From: Duganella rivi
GTDB lineage: Bacteria; Pseudomonadota; Gammaproteobacteria; Burkholderiales; Burkholderiaceae_D
Assembly (NCBI RefSeq): GCF_009857435.1
Contig: NZ_WWCK01000002.1
Coordinates: 846,364-910,363 of the forward strand
Direction of reading: 5' to 3'
DNA: 64,000 bases
Shown here: positions 61,201 through 64,000 of the stretch, one piece after another
Layout: every line of letters starts with the position of its first letter
How positions within the stretch are numbered: the first letter of the stretch is position 1
Notes under the pieces: generated by a model
Told to the model about the DNA's origin: nothing
What the model saw: only the letters and a program-made list of their open reading frames with translations
The model's database searches: none
Made by a program: the position numbers and the translations under genes

Positions 61201-64000
61201 ATGCTGAAATCGGCTAACAGGAGAAACGTCATCACCGGCACGCGCCTGATTTTCTGGGGCGTGGGCTGCGCCTTGGCGGCCGGCGTCGGCGCGCTGCTGT
61301 ACAGCGCCGCCGCCCGCACGGTGGATGACGATGCGGCGCAGCGCTTCGAGAATCTTGCGCGCAGCACGCAGTATGGCATCTCGGCCCGCATCAAATCCTA
61401 TTCCGATCTGACGCGCGGGGTGGCCGCGCTGTTTCAAACCTCCGACAACGTCACGCGCAAACAATTCAGCCAGTACGTCGCCAGTCTCGATGTTCCGCGC
61501 TACTTCCCGGCCATCGAAGCGCTGACCTGGGCGCCGCTGGTGACCGACGCCCAGCGCGACGCTTTCGTCGCCGGTGTGCGCGCGGAAGGCTATCCAACAT
61601 TCGACATCAAGCCGGCGGGCCGCCGCGCGCAGTACGCGGTGCTGACTTATCTCGAACCGGCCGCCATGCTGGAGGAGCGCCTTGGCGTCGATATCGGCGC
61701 CAACCCGGCCATCGCCAGGATGCTGGCTGCTTCGCGCGACAGCGGCCAGGTCGCCGCTTCCGGCCAGCCGATTGTGGTCAATTTGCCGACGCCGCACTTT
61801 GGCCTTGGCGTGCGGCTGCCGGTGTACCGGCGCGGCATGCCGGCTACCACGGTGGCGGAACGGCGCGCCGCTTATCTGGGTTCGGTCGGCGCGGGCTTCA
61901 GCATTCCCCGGCTGGTGCAGGGCGCGATTGATGAAATGACGGTGCGCCAGGTGCATCTGACGCTGTATGCCGACGGCAGCGCCGACGTTGAGCAGCGCCG
62001 CCTCGTGATCGAGAAGACCGACCGCCTGCTGTTCGACGATACCGGCGCCATGGTGCCGACGGTGCTGCCGGCGGAGGAGCGCGATCAGCATTTCGAAACC
62101 GTGCTGCCGATCGATTTCAACGGCAGCTTGTGGAAGGCGCAATTCCGCGTGCGCAAGGATGCGCTGCTGACCGGCTTCGATATCTACTTCCCGTGGATCG
62201 CGGCGCTGACCGGCTTTGCCGGCGTGCTGCTGCTGTATAGCTATGTGTTCGTGCTGTATGCGTCGCGCCGGCGCGCCATCAAGCAGGGCTTGTTGCTGGA
62301 CACGGTGCTGAACAACGTCGACGCCCACGTCTATATGAAGGATCAGAATCGCCGCTACATCTACGTCAATGCGCGCATGGCCGACTGCATGGGCCTGCCG
62401 GTGCAGGACATCATCGGCAAGCTGGATCGCGAGCTGATGCCGGCCGCAGTGGCGGATGCGCAGTGGGCGCTGGAGCGGCCGGTGTTTGCCGATAACACCA
62501 AGCGCGCCGGCGAGACCCAGTTCGTCGGCCGCGACGGCGTGGTGCAGCATCAGTGGACGGTGAAGGTGCCGGTGGAGCTGGGTCGCTCGTTCATGGCGGT
62601 GATCGGGATGTCCACCGACGTGACGGAGCTGCATAAGCTGAAGGACGAAGCCGATGCGGCCAACCAGGCCAAGAGCGACTTCCTGTCGAATATGAGCCAC
62701 GAGATCCGCACGCCGATGAATTCCATCATCGGCATGGCGCACCTGGCGCTGAAATCGGTCACGCATCCGAAGCAGCGCGATTACCTGCAAAAGATTTACC
62801 ACTCGGGGCAGCACCTGCTGGGCATCATTAACGATATCCTCGATTTCTCCAAGATCGAAGCGGGCAAGATGGACTTGGAGGTGCTGGACTTCACGCTCGA
62901 TACGCTGCTGTCGAATATCTCCAGCCAACTGGGCGAGAGCGCCCATGCCAAGGGGCTGGAGCTGGTGTACGAGATTTGGCCCGGACTGTCGCACCAGCTG
63001 CGCGGCGATCCGCTGCGGCTGGAGCAGGTGCTGCTTAACTTTGCCAGCAACGCGATCAAGTTCTCGGAGCATGGGCAGGTCATCATCCGCGCGCGGCCGC
63101 TGGAGGAGCGCGACACCCACATCATGGTGCGCTTCGAGGTGGTCGATCACGGCATCGGCATGACGCCGGAGCAGGTCGAGCAGCTATTCCAGTCCTTCCA
63201 CCAGGCCGATACTTCGACCACGCGGCGATATGGCGGCACCGGCCTTGGGCTGGTGATCAGCAAGCAGCTGGCGGAGCTGATGGGCGGTGGCGTCGGCGTC
63301 GACAGCAAGCCGGGCGAGGGCAGTACCTTCTGGTTCACCGCGCGGCTGGCCAAGGGCGTGCGCTTCCTGCAGTCGAACGACGAATCGGTGCAGCCGGATG
63401 TGCTGGATACTATCCGCGGCGCGTCCATCCTGCTGGTCGAGGACAATATCTTTAGCCAGCAGGTGGGGCAGGAGCTGCTGGAGGATGCCGGCGCCACGGT
63501 CTGCGTCGCCAACAACGGCAAGGAGGCGATCGACTTGCTGCTCAAGGAACGCTTCGATTGCGTGCTGATGGACGTGCAGATGCCGGTGATGGACGGCTAC
63601 GAGGCCACGCGCCTGATTCGCGCCCATCCCAAGCTGTCGGCCACGCTGATTATCGCGATGACCGCCAACGCCGGGCGTGACGACCAGCAGCGCTGTCTCG
63701 ACGCTGGCATGGACGAATTTGTGACCAAGCCGATTGCGCCCAAGCTGCTGTTTAATATGCTGTCCAAGTGGATGAGCCAACGGACGCGCGAGTCCGCAAC
63801 TGCGCCGCGCAAACCGGCGCCGCCTCCGCCGTCGTACTTCTCGGTGCTGCCGACGCCACCGGTGTTTGTGCCGCGCCAGATGACGCCATCCGCGCCGGCG
63901 CGGCCATCGCTGCGGGAGGCGGCGGCCGCAGCCGCTAATGCCGCCGCCGCAGCGACAGCGGCGGCAATGACGCCGCCGCTGTCTGCCGCGCCGCCGGGCA
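61201..64000 (+). CDS. CHASE-domain hybrid sensor histidine kinase, truncated by the right edge
   Basis: Open from ATG 61201 to the end (933 codons seen). Helix 1 is [20 protein letters not shown]; a CHASE domain follows (~45-300; [35 protein letters not shown]), then helix 2 (~323-350), a PAS domain (~365-475; [14 protein letters not shown]), HisKA with His in [20 protein letters not shown] (~498), HATPase with [20 protein letters not shown], and a receiver (~741-855) with Asp in [15 protein letters not shown]. The tail is Pro/Ala-rich linker, so a further domain such as Hpt may lie beyond the edge. The start lacks a strong Shine-Dalgarno. Confidence 0.93.
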   Translation, partial: MLKSANRRNVITGTRLIFWGVGCALAAGVGALLYSAAARTVDDDAAQRFENLARSTQYGISARIKSYSDLTRGVAALFQTSDNVTRKQFSQYVASLDVPRYFPAIEALTWAPLVTDAQRDAFVAGVRAEGYPTFDIKPAGRRAQYAVLTYLEPAAMLEERLGVDIGANPAIARMLAASRDSGQVAASGQPIVVNLPTPHFGLGVRLPVYRRGMPATTVAERRAAYLGSVGAGFSIPRLVQGAIDEMTVRQVHLTLYADGSADVEQRRLVIEKTDRLLFDDTGAMVPTVLPAEERDQHFETVLPIDFNGSLWKAQFRVRKDALLTGFDIYFPWIAALTGFAGVLLLYSYVFVLYASRRRAIKQGLLLDTVLNNVDAHVYMKDQNRRYIYVNARMADCMGLPVQDIIGKLDRELMPAAVADAQWALERPVFADNTKRAGETQFVGRDGVVQHQWTVKVPVELGRSFMAVIGMSTDVTELHKLKDEADAANQAKSDFLSNMSHEIRTPMNSIIGMAHLALKSVTHPKQRDYLQKIYHSGQHLLGIINDILDFSKIEAGKMDLEVLDFTLDTLLSNISSQLGESAHAKGLELVYEIWPGLSHQLRGDPLRLEQVLLNFASNAIKFSEHGQVIIRARPLEERDTHIMVRFEVVDHGIGMTPEQVEQLFQSFHQADTSTTRRYGGTGLGLVISKQLAELMGGGVGVDSKPGEGSTFWFTARLAKGVRFLQSNDESVQPDVLDTIRGASILLVEDNIFSQQVGQELLEDAGATVCVANNGKEAIDLLLKERFDCVLMDVQMPVMDGYEATRLIRAHPKLSATLIIAMTANAGRDDQQRCLDAGMDEFVTKPIAPKLLFNMLSKWMSQRTRESATAPRKPAPPPPSYFSVLPTPPVFVPRQMTPSAPARPSLREAAAAAANAAAAATAAAMTPPLSAAPPG

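Noticed and set aside
1..64000. tRNA or rRNA genes and prophage
   Set aside because: No cloverleaf with a CCA-type end, no rRNA-like sequence and no phage structural genes were recognised on either strand by eye; a covariance-model scan would be needed to exclude tRNAs fully.

Overview
The window is GC-rich, densely coded bacterial DNA. Several features suggest a betaproteobacterium of the Burkholderiales, most likely an Oxalobacteraceae member close to Duganella, Massilia or Janthinobacterium. These are the phasin, the malonate decarboxylase cluster, the ssu and metNIQ sulfur genes, an NsrR-type Rrf2 regulator and many multidomain signalling proteins. The placement rests on gene content recalled from families and was not tested by alignment.

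Layout. 1-8000: end of a class-I amidotransferase-like hydrolase, a DUF421 membrane protein, an orphan flagellar-rod-like protein, a solitary periplasmic binding protein, an OFA-type MFS carrier, a two-gene ABC exporter, a phasin and thioredoxin TrxC. 8000-17842: a tightly overlapped minus-strand operon encoding a TRAP transporter and a complete biotin-independent malonate decarboxylase (mdcA C D E G B H), with a divergent GntR/FCD regulator. 17848-21000: an NsrR-like regulator, a small acidic protein, a Bcr/CflA-type MFS carrier and serine acetyltransferase. 21076-30480: a sulfur-scavenging island with a flavin monooxygenase, metQ-metI-metN and sfnB on the minus strand, divergent from ssuEADCB. 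30500-34350: YceI, a periplasmic amidohydrolase and a two-part chromate transporter. 34350-40110: small hypothetical genes, a REC-PAS regulator bracketed by two direct copies of a 205-bp DnaA-box-like element, an isochorismatase-family hydrolase, and one sensor kinase with two NarL-type regulators. 41040-53150: housekeeping enzymes, transporters, a 7TMR-DISM hybrid kinase, a LysE exporter, a YceI lipoprotein and an M1 aminopeptidase. 53233-64000: a signalling cluster with a degenerate CheR-like protein, a 1625-residue poly-HAMP hybrid kinase, a REC-GGDEF-EAL protein and a CHASE hybrid kinase running off the right edge.

The most unusual object is at 40220-41005. A single 144-residue orphan gene is enclosed by two mirror-image arms of 169 and 168 bp. 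Each arm is built from six units opening with GTCTAA (or its complement TTAGAC), repeated every 31 bp with a 30-bp outermost unit. Units at the same rank in the two arms resemble each other. The gene's stop codon lies inside the innermost right-arm motif, and the whole is visibly poorer in GC than its surroundings. I do not recognise it as a named element. Second in interest is the duplicated 205-bp intergenic element (34688-34892 and 35931-36135), whose DnaA-like boxes keep identical spacing in both copies. Third are two 30-bp perfect palindromes at convergent gene ends.
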